DNA from: CAZLIC01 sp964559535
GTDB lineage: Bacteria > Pseudomonadota > Alphaproteobacteria > Rhodobacterales > Rhodobacteraceae
NCBI GenBank assembly: GCA_964559535.1
Contig: CAZLIC010000002.1
Coordinates: 110,466 to 174,465 of the forward strand
Direction: 5' to 3'
DNA: 64,000 bases
Positions within the stretch are counted from its first letter, which is position 1. The number at the start of each line of letters is the position of its first letter. The notes below the pieces were generated by a model. The model did no database searches, was not told the DNA's origin, and saw only the letters and a program-made list of their open reading frames with translations. Made by a program: the position numbers and the translations under genes. Below, piece by piece: positions 34,092 through 42,591 of the stretch.

Positions 34092-34931
34092 ATGCTCGCA
34101 GCGTTTCACGACACCCCTGCCGCGCCCGCACCGCACCAGCGGACCCGCGGCCGTGCCGCCGTGGGTCTTTCGCTGCGGGCCGGGCGGGCCGAACTGTCCA
34201 CGCTGCACCAGCAGGGATCGGCGAAGGCAATCCTGCCCCGCACCCACGGCGGCCCCTGCGAGGTGGTGTTCCTGAACACCGCCGGCGGCCTTACCGGGGG
34301 GGACAGGCTGGACTATGCGCTGGACATCGCCGAAGGCGCCCGCGCCACCGCCACCACGCAGACCGCCGAACGTGCCTACCGCGCGGGTGACGGAGAGGCC
34401 ACCGTCAGCGTGCATCTGACCGTGGGCCGCAACGGCTGGCTGGACTGGCTGCCGCAGGAAACCATCCTGTTCGACGGCGCCGCGCTGGTGCGCGACATCA
34501 CGGTGGACCTGGCCCCCGGCGCGGGCTGCCTGTTTCTGGAAACCGCCGTGCTGGGCCGCCACGCCATGGGCGAAACCGTCACCGGCCTGACGTTCCGCGA
34601 CAACCGGCTTGTGCGGCAGGGCGGCACGCCACTGTGGGCCGAACCCTTGCTGATCGACACTCGCGCCCTGGCGCGCGGCGGCAATCCCGCCATGCTGGGC
34701 GGCGCGCGGGCGCTGGCCACCATCGCCCTGATCCGCCCCGATGCAGGCGACCTCTTGCCCGCCCTGCGCGCCGTGCCGGACGGTGACGGCGTCGAATCTG
34801 CCGCCAGCGCCATGGACAACCGCCTGATCCTGCGGATGCTCGCCTGGGACGCCCTGCCCTTGCGCCAGCAGGTTCTGCGTGCACTGACGGTGCTGCGTCC
34901 CGGCCCCCTTCCCCGCGTCTGGCAGACCTGA
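34092..34931 (+). CDS. ureD: Urease accessory protein UreD
   Basis: 279 residues. Family landmarks include GGPCEVVFLNTAGGLTGGDRL, TTQTAERAYRA and WLPQETILFDGA. UreD/UreH acts with UreF and UreG to insert nickel into apo-urease. It is the first gene of what would normally be ureDABCEFG; only ureA and ureB follow. No clear RBS stands before 34092, and earlier in-frame starts have no homology. Confidence 0.92.
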   Translation: MLAAFHDTPAAPAPHQRTRGRAAVGLSLRAGRAELSTLHQQGSAKAILPRTHGGPCEVVFLNTAGGLTGGDRLDYALDIAEGARATATTQTAERAYRAGDGEATVSVHLTVGRNGWLDWLPQETILFDGAALVRDITVDLAPGAGCLFLETAVLGRHAMGETVTGLTFRDNRLVRQGGTPLWAEPLLIDTRALARGGNPAMLGGARALATIALIRPDAGDLLPALRAVPDGDGVESAASAMDNRLILRMLAWDALPLRQQVLRALTVLRPGPLPRVWQT

Positions 34932-34949
34932 CATGAACCTGACTCCCCC

Positions 34950-35252
34950 ATGAACCTCACGCCCCGAGAAAAAGACAAGCTTCTGGTCAGCCTGGCCGCC
35001 ATGGTGGCGCGCAACCGGCTGGCCCGCGGCGTGAAGCTGAACCACCCCGAGGCCATCGCGCTGATCACCGACTTCGTGGTGGAAGGCGCACGCGACGGCC
35101 GTGCCGTGGCCGACCTGATGTCGGCCGGTGCCCATGTCATCACCCGCGACCAATGCATGGAAGGCGTCCCGGAAATGATCCATTCCGTGCAGGTCGAGGC
35201 GACCTTCCCCGACGGCACCAAGCTTGTCACCGTCCACCACCCGATCCGCTAG
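34950..35252 (+). CDS. ureA: Urease gamma subunit
   Basis: 100 residues, complete (MNLTPREKDKLLVSLAAMVA to VTVHHPIR), matching the 100-residue gamma subunit of the three-chain urease. It starts 19 bases after ureD. The active-site subunit ureC is missing from the window, so a working enzyme would need it from elsewhere. Confidence 0.96.
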   Translation: MNLTPREKDKLLVSLAAMVARNRLARGVKLNHPEAIALITDFVVEGARDGRAVADLMSAGAHVITRDQCMEGVPEMIHSVQVEATFPDGTKLVTVHHPIR

Positions 35253-35261
35253 GATACCGCC

Positions 35262-35324
35262 ATGTCCGCCACCGCCCTGCCCCGCCTGCCCTCGCTTGTG
35301 GCCCCGTGGCGGGGGCGCAGATGA
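35262..35324 (+). CDS. 20-residue frame between ureA and ureB
   Basis: MSATALPRLPSLVAPWRGRR, preceded by AGGA at 8 bases and ending in TGA that overlaps the ureB ATG (ATGA). In related bacteria small genes often sit at this position, so this may be a translated linker peptide that couples ureA and ureB, or the remnant of a longer gene shortened by deletion. Too short to judge from sequence alone. Confidence 0.35.
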   Translation: MSATALPRLPSLVAPWRGRR

Positions 35325-35626
35325 TCCCGGGTGAAATCGACACGCCCGACGGCGACATCGTCCTGAACGCGGGCCTGACAGCCATCACGCTGGCCGTGGC
35401 CAACACCGGTGACCGGCCCATCCAGGTGGGCAGCCACTACCATTTCGCCGAAACCAACGCGGGCCTGTCTTTTGACCGTGACACGGCCCGCGGAATGCGG
35501 CTGGACATCGCCGCAGGCACCGCCGTGCGCTTCGAGCCCGGGCAGACGCGCGAGGTGCGACTGGTGCCCTTCCGCGGCGGCCGCGTGGTCTGGGGCTTCA
35601 ACGCCCGCGTGTCCGGCCCTCTCTGA
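35321..35626 (+). CDS. ureB: Urease beta subunit
   Basis: 101 residues, complete (MIPGEIDTPDGDIVLNAG to NARVSGPL), with the conserved VGSHYHFAETN and GTAVRFEPGQTREV segments. It is the last urease gene here: a palindromic repeat and a convergent transporter gene follow where ureC should begin. Confidence 0.96.
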   Translation: MIPGEIDTPDGDIVLNAGLTAITLAVANTGDRPIQVGSHYHFAETNAGLSFDRDTARGMRLDIAAGTAVRFEPGQTREVRLVPFRGGRVVWGFNARVSGPL

Positions 35627-35670
35627 CCCCGCCTGCGTGGGACAACCTTTCCGGGTTAACGCGAACCTGC

Positions 35671-35730
35671 AACCCGTTGATTTTGCTTGATCCACCCACT
35701 GTCCCACCGTGGGACGCAGGCAAGATCAGG
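35671..35730. repeat. Intergenic palindromic repeat, copy 2 (first copy at 8760-8819)
   Basis: Core GTCCCAC-C-GTGGGAC (35701-35715), identical over 15 bases to copy 1. It is preceded at the same distance by AACCCGTTGATT and followed by CAAG..CAGG. An outer half site GCCTGCGTGGGAC (35631-35643) can pair with GTCCCAC and with GCAGGC (35716-35721). It lies between convergent ureB and the TehA-type gene, exactly where ureC is expected. Confidence 0.7.
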
Positions 35731-36727
35731 CCTCGGCCGCGATTGTTTTCTCTGCCAGCGTGCCCTTCGGCCACAGCCGCAGCACCCCCCAGCCGATCGC
35801 AGGCACCACCACCGCGGCCAGCACAACCAACCCCAGCCCGAAACCGGCCCAGGCGCCGCCCATGCGCATCAGCGCCACCGCAAGGGCGGTCAAAGGAAAG
35901 GTGAGCGCGCCCCAGAGCGGCGAGAACCCTGCGGCCAGAATCCACCGCGCCGACAGCACCAATCCCGCGAACACCGCCACCGACACCGTCGCAAACAGCA
36001 TGGCCATCGCCGGTTGCCCGGTCAGCACCGCCACCGACGTGAACAGACAGGCAGGCGCCAGATGGATGGCCAGCATCGGACGCAGCGGCGCGGGCGGCGG
36101 GTTGCGGGGCAACAGCGCGGCGCTGGCGGCCCAGATGGCCAGGGCCACCACCACGGTCGGCCAGAAGATGGCCAACGCCAGCCCCTGCCACCCCAGAAGC
36201 GCCGCCGACTGCGCCCCCACGACGAACCCCGCGAACACCAGATGCCAGCCGGGGTTCACCACGCGCCCCTCGGGCGGACCGGCCAGCAGCACCCGCACCA
36301 CCGCCAGCGCCACGCCCGCGTGCAGCACCAGGGCCAGCCCCAGCAACACCGCGGCCGCCCCCGGCGCAAAGGGCACCAGCACGGCCGCCGCCGCCATGCC
36401 CCCCACGGTGGCCGCTGCCAGCCCGGCCCGCGCGGGCATCACTTTCAGGTCATCCCACAGCACACCCGGCCGCCGCGCCAGCTTGGCCGCATAGGCGAAG
36501 GCACCAAACGCCCATGCCGCCAGCGCCAGCCCCGCCACCAGATCGGGCATGGCCATCGGCCAGCCCAGGCTTCCGAAACCGGCCCGCAGCGCCAGGGCCA
36601 GCCCCAGGAACCCCATCAGCACCGGAAAGATCGCCGGTGGCGTCCGCGCGAATCGCGCCGGGCGGTGTGGCGGAAACTGGGGCGGCGGATACATCTTCGG
36701 GCGGAAGCGGGCGGGTTCGGTGGCCAT
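35726..36727 (-). CDS. TehA/SLAC1-type (tellurite-resistance/dicarboxylate transporter family) membrane protein
   Basis: 333 residues with ten hydrophobic helices starting after a Pro/Arg-rich N-terminus (MATEPARFRPKMYPPPQFPP). The FPVLMGFLGLALAL opening and helical repeat pattern fit the TDT/SLAC1 superfamily of anion channels and transporters. Substrate unknown. Start 36727 is fixed by a near-perfect RBS (AAAGGAG, 6 bases upstream); a start at 36766 lacks one. Confidence 0.82.
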   Translation of the reverse strand: MATEPARFRPKMYPPPQFPPHRPARFARTPPAIFPVLMGFLGLALALRAGFGSLGWPMAMPDLVAGLALAAWAFGAFAYAAKLARRPGVLWDDLKVMPARAGLAAATVGGMAAAAVLVPFAPGAAAVLLGLALVLHAGVALAVVRVLLAGPPEGRVVNPGWHLVFAGFVVGAQSAALLGWQGLALAIFWPTVVVALAIWAASAALLPRNPPPAPLRPMLAIHLAPACLFTSVAVLTGQPAMAMLFATVSVAVFAGLVLSARWILAAGFSPLWGALTFPLTALAVALMRMGGAWAGFGLGLVVLAAVVVPAIGWGVLRLWPKGTLAEKTIAAEA

Positions 36728-36796
36728 GGCGGGCTCCTTTGACTTTTGCCTAAGGCTTGTGGTCACTCAGGCAAGGCGCCGATATGCCGCAGGCCC

Positions 36797-37582
36797 CTAA
36801 CCGTGCAGCAACGGAAACCAGTCCTCGCGCAACCGTTCCCCGGCCTTCATTCCATGCCCCGGGAAGGGCGGAGAGGTCGGGCCGGGGCGGTCGATATAGC
36901 GCGCATCCTCGCCCACCACCCGCAGGCTGAAGGCCCGGCGGCGCTGGTCGGTCGTGTTGCCGCGGGCGCCGTGCAGGGTGCGATAGTGGAAGGCCACCGC
37001 ATCGCCGGGCTCCATCTCCCATTCCAGGACCCGCATTCCCTCGGCCTCGGGGTCGGGGACGGGCATGTAGTCGTGCTCGCCGGGGTAGAAGTTCGTCTCG
37101 GCCATCCAGCGGGTCGGCAGCACGTCCTTTTCCCACAGATGGCTGCCCGCCACGCAGCGCAGCGTGGCGTCCTTCACCGGGTCCAGCGGCGACCAGAAGC
37201 TGACGGTCTGACGGCCTTCGACAAAGTAGTACGGCCCGTCGGAATGCCAGGGCGTCGGCTTGGCAGTGCCGGGTTCCTTGACCAGCACGTGGTCATGGAA
37301 CAGCTGTACTCGCCCGCCGCCCATCAGGTCCGAGGCGACCTTGCCCACACCCGACCCGAAGATCGCCCGCTCGAATTCGGGAATGCGCGTCCAGTTGCAG
37401 TAGTCGTCAAAGAAGCGGCCCTTCTCTCCGGGCTTCAGGGTGGGCATGGGCTGGCCGGGGCTGGCCATGTTCGTCTCCACCCCCGCACGCAGCACATCCA
37501 CCCAGCCGTCCCACAGCCCACGGATGACCACCGCCCCGTCGCGGGCATAAGCTGCTGCCATCTCTGCCGTGACCGTGACCAT
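36797..37582 (-). CDS. Phytanoyl-CoA dioxygenase (PhyH) family oxygenase
   Basis: 261 residues. The Fe(II)/2-oxoglutarate site is visible as HSD in TPWHSDGPYYFVEGRQ (the H-x-D motif) with a distal His in FHYRTLHGARGN, and Arg in RRRAFSLRVVGED for the oxoglutarate carboxylate. The family hydroxylates varied small molecules; the substrate is open. Start 37582 has AAGGGGG 6 bases ahead; ATG at 37600 is the alternative. It is divergent from the agmatinase-family gene with 91 bases between. Confidence 0.86.
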   Translation of the reverse strand: MVTVTAEMAAAYARDGAVVIRGLWDGWVDVLRAGVETNMASPGQPMPTLKPGEKGRFFDDYCNWTRIPEFERAIFGSGVGKVASDLMGGGRVQLFHDHVLVKEPGTAKPTPWHSDGPYYFVEGRQTVSFWSPLDPVKDATLRCVAGSHLWEKDVLPTRWMAETNFYPGEHDYMPVPDPEAEGMRVLEWEMEPGDAVAFHYRTLHGARGNTTDQRRRAFSLRVVGEDARYIDRPGPTSPPFPGHGMKAGERLREDWFPLLHG

Positions 37583-37673
37583 GCAAGCCCCCTTTTTCAT
37601 CACCCTGCCCCGTCGCCACCGGCTGGACAAGCCCGCACGGCCCCGCCACCCTGCCACGAAACAGGAGGGACGG

Positions 37674-38636
37674 ATGAGCGGGCATGGCTATGAGGCGGGC
37701 AGGCTGAACCTGCCGTTCGTGGGGATTTCGACCTTCGGCAAGCGGCCCTATGTGGGTGACTGGGGGGCGATTGACGCCGATGTGGCAGTGCTGGGGGCGC
37801 CGTTCGACATGGGCACGCAGTTCCGCGCCGGCGCGCGGTTCGGGCCAAGAGCGGTGCGCGAGGCGTCCACGCTGTTCACCTTCGGACATGCCGGCGCCTA
37901 TGACCACGAGGATGACGTGACCTACATGGGTCCCGAGGTGCGCATGGTGGACATCGGAGACGCCGACATCGTTCACACCGACACCGAAAAAAGCCACGCC
38001 AACATCGAAACGGGCGTGCGGGCGGTGCTGGATGCGGGCGCCCTTCCGGTGGTGATTGGCGGTGACCACTCGGTGAACATCCCCTGCATCCGCGCCTTTG
38101 CCGGGCGCGGGCCCATCCACATCCTGCAGATCGACGCGCATCTGGATTTCGTCGACGAACGCCACGGCGTGCGGCACGGCCATGGCAACCCGATGCGGCG
38201 GGCGGCCGAGCAGGAGCATGTGACGGGCATTACCGCGCTGGGCATCCGCAACGTCAGTTCCACAGCCAAGGAGGGGTACCAGGCCGCCCGCGCCATGGGC
38301 GATGACATCCTGTCGGTGCGGCAGGTGCGCAGGCTGGGGGTGGCGGGCGTGCTGGCGCGGGTGCCGAAGGACGCGCGGCTTTACATCACCATCGACATCG
38401 ACGGCTTCTGCCCGTCCATCGCGCCCGGCACCGGCACGCCGTCGCACGGGGGGTTCCTGTACTACGAGGTGCTGGAAATCCTGCAGGGCGTGGCGCTGCG
38501 GCAAGAGGTGGTGGGGATCGACCTGGTGGAGGTGGCGCCGGACTATGACCGAGATGGCACCACGGCGATCCTGGCCGCACAGGTGCTGCTGAACCTGCTG
38601 GGGTTCGTGTTTCACGGGCGGGGGTTGCGCAGGTAG
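37674..38636 (+). CDS. speB: Agmatinase/ureohydrolase-family enzyme
   Basis: 320 residues. The manganese ligands are all present: GGDHS, QIDAHLDF and TIDIDGFCPS, followed by IAPGTGTPSHGG. These define the arginase/agmatinase superfamily, which hydrolyses guanidino groups to urea plus an amine; agmatine is the usual guess, but guanidino acids are possible. The third part of the last motif has Cys where most relatives have Asp (DGxDP). AGGAGGG precedes the ATG. The TAG stop lies within a 25-bp inverted repeat. Confidence 0.88.
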   Translation: MSGHGYEAGRLNLPFVGISTFGKRPYVGDWGAIDADVAVLGAPFDMGTQFRAGARFGPRAVREASTLFTFGHAGAYDHEDDVTYMGPEVRMVDIGDADIVHTDTEKSHANIETGVRAVLDAGALPVVIGGDHSVNIPCIRAFAGRGPIHILQIDAHLDFVDERHGVRHGHGNPMRRAAEQEHVTGITALGIRNVSSTAKEGYQAARAMGDDILSVRQVRRLGVAGVLARVPKDARLYITIDIDGFCPSIAPGTGTPSHGGFLYYEVLEILQGVALRQEVVGIDLVEVAPDYDRDGTTAILAAQVLLNLLGFVFHGRGLRR

Positions 38637-38693
38637 GGTGGGCAATCTGCCCACCTTCCCGGCAAAGTGGTGGGCAGATTGCCCACCCTACCT
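38631..38693. repeat. Perfect 25-bp inverted repeat shared by two convergent gene ends
   Basis: Left arm 38631-38655 and right arm 38669-38693 are exact reverse complements over 25 bases, with a 13-base loop. Each arm itself contains the smaller palindrome GGTGGGCA..TGCCCACC-like text. The arms supply the TAG stop codons of both convergent genes (speB at 38634-38636, aglK at 38688-38690), so both proteins end in Arg-stop. The structure could terminate both transcripts. Confidence 0.85.
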
Positions 38694-39773
38694 GTACAAC
38701 AGCGACCGGCCGCCCGCGAAGAGGTGCACCTTTTTCGGGTCGGCGGTCAGGCGCACCGTCTTGTGCCGCAGGTCGGCGTGGATGCCGGGCAGTTTGGCCA
38801 CCATCTGCTGCCCCTCGCCCTGCCGCTTGAAGTACAACAGCGTCACCTCGCCCAGGGCTTCGGTGATTTCCACCTCGCCGCTGAACAGGCCCTCGCCGTC
38901 GGTCGGCACGAAATCTTCGGGGCGGACGCCGATGTTCACCTTCATGCCCTTTTCGGCGGCGGTGGTGGCGACGTGCGACCGGGCGGTTCCGCCGCCAGCG
39001 ACCTTGATGGTCGTCATGCTGCCGGTCTCGACAATTTCGCCCGGCATCAGGTTCATCTGGGGCGACCCGATGAACTGCGCCACGAACTCGTTCTCGGGCT
39101 TCTCGTACAGTTCCAGCGGCGTGCCCACCTGGCTGATCCCGCCGCCCGCCAGCACCACGATGCGGCTGGCCAGCGTCATCGCCTCGACCTGGTCGTGGGT
39201 GACATAGACCATCGAGGCATTCGGCATCGCCTCTTTCAGCTGGGCAATCTCGATGCGAGTGCGCACGCGCAGCGCGGCGTCAAGGTTCGACAGGGGCTCG
39301 TCGAACAGGTAAACCTTGGGGTCGCGCACGATGGTGCGGCCGATGGCAACGCGCTGGCGTTGGCCGCCCGACAGGGCCTTGGGCAGCCGGTCAAGATAGG
39401 GGGTCAGCTGCAGGATGCGCGCGGCCTTTTCCACAGCGGCGTCGATTTCGGCCTGCGGTTTCTTGGCGATCTTCAGCGCGAAGGTCATGTTGTCGCGCAC
39501 CGTCATGTGCGGATACAGCGCGTAGCTTTGGAACACCATGGCGATGCCGCGCTGCGCCGGGGGCACGTCGTTCATCCGCACGCCGTCAATCGCGAAATCG
39601 CCGCCGGTAATCCGCTCCAGCCCGGCGATCATGCGCAGAAGCGTCGATTTCCCGCAGCCCGAGGGGCCGACGAAAACGATCAGTTCGCCGGTCTTGATGT
39701 CAAGGTTGATGTCCTTGAGGACCTTGACCTCGCCATACGCCTTTTCGACGTTCTTCAGCTTGAGTTCGGCCAT
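38688..39773 (-). CDS. aglK: Alpha-glucoside ABC importer ATPase (AglK, MalK/UgpC type)
   Basis: 361 residues. Walker A GPSGCGKST near residue 36, signature LSGGQRQRVAIGRT, Walker B YLFDEPLSNLDAAL, and a C-terminal regulatory TOBE domain. It is a MalK-type ATPase, last in the aglEFGAK order known from Sinorhizobium. Start 39773 is preceded by GGGGAGGGG. The final codons and stop lie inside the 25-bp inverted repeat. Confidence 0.93.
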   Translation of the reverse strand: MAELKLKNVEKAYGEVKVLKDINLDIKTGELIVFVGPSGCGKSTLLRMIAGLERITGGDFAIDGVRMNDVPPAQRGIAMVFQSYALYPHMTVRDNMTFALKIAKKPQAEIDAAVEKAARILQLTPYLDRLPKALSGGQRQRVAIGRTIVRDPKVYLFDEPLSNLDAALRVRTRIEIAQLKEAMPNASMVYVTHDQVEAMTLASRIVVLAGGGISQVGTPLELYEKPENEFVAQFIGSPQMNLMPGEIVETGSMTTIKVAGGGTARSHVATTAAEKGMKVNIGVRPEDFVPTDGEGLFSGEVEITEALGEVTLLYFKRQGEGQQMVAKLPGIHADLRHKTVRLTADPKKVHLFAGGRSLLYR

Positions 39774-39787
39774 CCCCGTCCCCTCCC

Positions 39788-41434
39788 CTATGCTTTTCTT
39801 GCCAGGGCAAAGGCCCATGGTCCGAGTGCGATGCGGCCGGTTGCATCGGCCATCGTGCTGCCCAGGTCCGCACCGACGTGGGTCCATGTGCCTTCGGGCA
39901 GGGTGACGGTTGCATCGCCGTCACCGAGGTTGAAGGCACAGAAGTATTCGCCGTCGCCCCGCGCGAACGTGGCCAAGTCGCCCGCGGCAACCGGCAAGGT
40001 CATGTCGCCCGAACGCAGCACCGGATGCGCGCGGCGGAAGGCCAGCGTGCGGCGATAGTGGTTCAGGATGCTGTCTGCGTCGGCGTCCTGCGCGGCCACG
40101 CTGCGCGACAGGTGCGGTGCCGTCACGGGCAGCCATGGATTTGCGGCCGTGGTGAAGCCGCCCTGAGCGTTGTCGGTCACCCAGACCATCGGCGTGCGGC
40201 AGCCGTCGCGGCCCTTGAATTCGGGCCAGAACTGGATGCCGTAGGGATCTTGCAGGTCCTCGAAGGCGATCTCGGCCTCGGGCAGGCCCAGCTCTTCGCC
40301 CTGGTACAGGCAGATCGAGCCGCGCAGGGTGGCCAGCAGCACGGCATAGGTGCGGATCGCGGCATCGGTCAGCCCCCAGCGGGTGGCGTGGCGGATGACG
40401 TCGTGGTTCGAATAGGCCCAGCAGGGCCAGGCATCGGGCGCGGCCCTGGCCATGCGGGCAAAGGTGGTTTCCAGAAGGCCCGCGGTAAGCCGCGACGGCT
40501 GCAGCATCTCGAACGGGTAGCACATCTGCACCTTGTCGCCGCCCGAGGTGTATTCGGCCATGATTTCAAGGCCACGCTGGGCATCGCCCACCTCGCCCAC
40601 GGCCGCGGCGCCGAAGGGGTTCAGCACGGCGCGGAATTTACGCAGGAATTCAAGGTTTTCCGGCTGGTTCTTCGAGAACAGGTGGATCTGGTGGTTGTAG
40701 GGGTTCACCTTGGGCGCGATACTGTCGTTGCGCAGTTCGCGCGGCAGTGCAGGATTGTCGCGCAGGTATTTGTCGTGGATGTAGAAATTGATGGTGTCAA
40801 GGCGGAACCCGTCCACCCCCCGTTGCAGCCAGAACCGCGCCACGTCCAGCAGCGCGTCCTGCACCGGGGCATGGTGGAAGTTCAGGTCGGGCTGCGAGGT
40901 GAGGAAGTTGTGCAGGAAATACTGTTCGCGCCCGCCATGCCAGGCCCAGGCGCTGCCGCCGAACACCGAGAGCCAGTTGTTGGGCGGCGTGCCGTCGGGT
41001 TTGGGGTCGGCCCAGACGTACCAGTCGGCCTTCGGGTTGGTGCGGTCCTTCCGGCTTTCGACGAACCACGGGTGACGGTCCGAGGTGTGCGACAGCACCA
41101 GGTCGATCATCACCCGCAGGCCAAGGGCATGCGCCGTGGCCACCACGCGGTCGAAGTCGGCCAGCGCGCCGAACATCGGATCGACGTCGCAGTAATCCGA
41201 CACGTCGTAGCCGAAATCCTTCATCGGAGAGGTGAAGAACGGGCTGATCCAGATGGCATCGGCGCCCAGCGAGGCAATATGCGGCAGGCGGTCGGCGATG
41301 CCCGCAAGGTCGCCGATGCCGTCGCCGTTGCTGTCCTGATAGCTGCGCGGGTAGATCTGGTAGATCACCGTGCCACGCCACCAGTCGGGGTCCTTGGCCA
41401 GCACCTTGCCCTGCACCGGTTCCATCGCCGCCAT
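39788..41434 (-). CDS. aglA: Alpha-glucosidase, glycoside hydrolase family 13
   Basis: 548 residues, complete GH13 (oligo-1,6-glucosidase/alpha-glucosidase type). Catalytic residues: nucleophile Asp in GFRLDTINF, acid/base Glu in VGEVGD and the transition-state Asp in SNHD; the calcium-type DSNGDGIGDL loop is near residue 34. No signal peptide, so it splits imported alpha-glucosides in the cytoplasm. Its ATG overlaps the aglG stop (ATGA). Confidence 0.94.
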   Translation of the reverse strand: MAAMEPVQGKVLAKDPDWWRGTVIYQIYPRSYQDSNGDGIGDLAGIADRLPHIASLGADAIWISPFFTSPMKDFGYDVSDYCDVDPMFGALADFDRVVATAHALGLRVMIDLVLSHTSDRHPWFVESRKDRTNPKADWYVWADPKPDGTPPNNWLSVFGGSAWAWHGGREQYFLHNFLTSQPDLNFHHAPVQDALLDVARFWLQRGVDGFRLDTINFYIHDKYLRDNPALPRELRNDSIAPKVNPYNHQIHLFSKNQPENLEFLRKFRAVLNPFGAAAVGEVGDAQRGLEIMAEYTSGGDKVQMCYPFEMLQPSRLTAGLLETTFARMARAAPDAWPCWAYSNHDVIRHATRWGLTDAAIRTYAVLLATLRGSICLYQGEELGLPEAEIAFEDLQDPYGIQFWPEFKGRDGCRTPMVWVTDNAQGGFTTAANPWLPVTAPHLSRSVAAQDADADSILNHYRRTLAFRRAHPVLRSGDMTLPVAAGDLATFARGDGEYFCAFNLGDGDATVTLPEGTWTHVGADLGSTMADATGRIALGPWAFALARKA

Positions 41435-42573
41435 CACTTCACCGACCCGGCCAGCAGGCCGCGCACCAGGAAGCGCTGCATCGAGAAGAATACGATCAGC
41501 GGCACGAAGATCGACACGAAGGCCGAGGCCGACAGGATTTCCCAATCTCCCCCGCGCGAGCCCATCAGGTTCACGATGTTGCCCGTAAGGACCTGTTCGT
41601 CGTTCGAGGTGCCCAGGAACACCAGTGCGACAAGCAGGTCGTTCCATGTCCACAGGAACTGGAAGATGGCGAAACTGGCCAACGCCGGAAACGACAGCGG
41701 CAGGATGATCTTGGTGAAGATCTGGAAATCGGTGGCGCCGTCGACGCGGGCGTTTTCGATGATGTCGCGCGGCAGGCCGACCATGTAGTTGCGCAGAAGG
41801 TAAATCGCCAGCGGCAGGCCGAACCCGGTATGGGCCAGCCAGATGCCCAGGTACCCCTTGCCGATGCCGATGGCGTTGTGGATCTGCAAAAGCGGGATCA
41901 GCGCCAGTTGCAGCGGCACGACCAGCAGGCCCACGATGGCGGCAATCAGCAGCGCGCGCCCCGGAAACTCCATCCACGCCAGCGCATAGGCGGCAAAGGC
42001 AGCGATCAGGATGGGAATGATGGTGGCCGGGATGGCCACGGTGGCGGTGTTCATGAAGGCCTGAAAGATCGACTGCCCGGCCAGCGGGCTGAACAGCACG
42101 TTGGTGTAATTGCCGGTCGAGAATTCGGGCGGGGTTGCGGCGGTGGTGAAGACGCGCGGCAGGCGCTTGCCCGCAGTGGTGACCGGCGAGGTGAAGACAT
42201 AGGCGCCGTCCGACTGGACCGTCACCGTTTCGCCGTCATCCAGCGTCGCGGTCTCGCCCGGGGCATAGGCGGTGGGCTCTTTCGACGAGGTGCCCCAGCG
42301 GCTGACATCCGCGCCGGCGGATTCGAACAGGCGGCCCTCGATCACGAAGACACCGTCCTTCGCCACCTCGGTGCCCTCGATGCGGATGGGCGACAGCTGC
42401 TGTTCCTGGGTGAACAGCGCGTTCCACCAGCCCGAGGACACGATCTGGTCGCCCGACCGGAAGGACGACACCAGAAGGCCCAGCGTGGGAATGACCCACA
42501 ACAGCACCAGAAGGGCTGTGGAGATGTGCACAACCCAGGTCAGGGCGGGTTTGCTGCCGGCGATGTTGTCCAT
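41434..42573 (-). CDS. aglG: Alpha-glucoside ABC importer permease AglG (MalG type)
   Basis: 379 residues. The first helix is followed by a large periplasmic insert (about 40-165), as in AglG, then five further helices. The EAA loop reads IIENARVDGATDFQIFTKIILPL. The sequence ends FLVRGLLAGSVK as in MalG-type permeases. ATGA overlap with aglA and an 18-base gap from aglF show co-transcription. Confidence 0.92.
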   Translation of the reverse strand: MDNIAGSKPALTWVVHISTALLVLLWVIPTLGLLVSSFRSGDQIVSSGWWNALFTQEQQLSPIRIEGTEVAKDGVFVIEGRLFESAGADVSRWGTSSKEPTAYAPGETATLDDGETVTVQSDGAYVFTSPVTTAGKRLPRVFTTAATPPEFSTGNYTNVLFSPLAGQSIFQAFMNTATVAIPATIIPILIAAFAAYALAWMEFPGRALLIAAIVGLLVVPLQLALIPLLQIHNAIGIGKGYLGIWLAHTGFGLPLAIYLLRNYMVGLPRDIIENARVDGATDFQIFTKIILPLSFPALASFAIFQFLWTWNDLLVALVFLGTSNDEQVLTGNIVNLMGSRGGDWEILSASAFVSIFVPLIVFFSMQRFLVRGLLAGSVK

Positions 42574-42591
42574 GATGATGCCCCCCGCGCC

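Noticed and set aside
35153..35320. N-terminal extension of ureB through the ureA end
   Set aside because: Beta-subunit homology begins exactly at MIPGEID (35321); the upstream frame is overlap noise.
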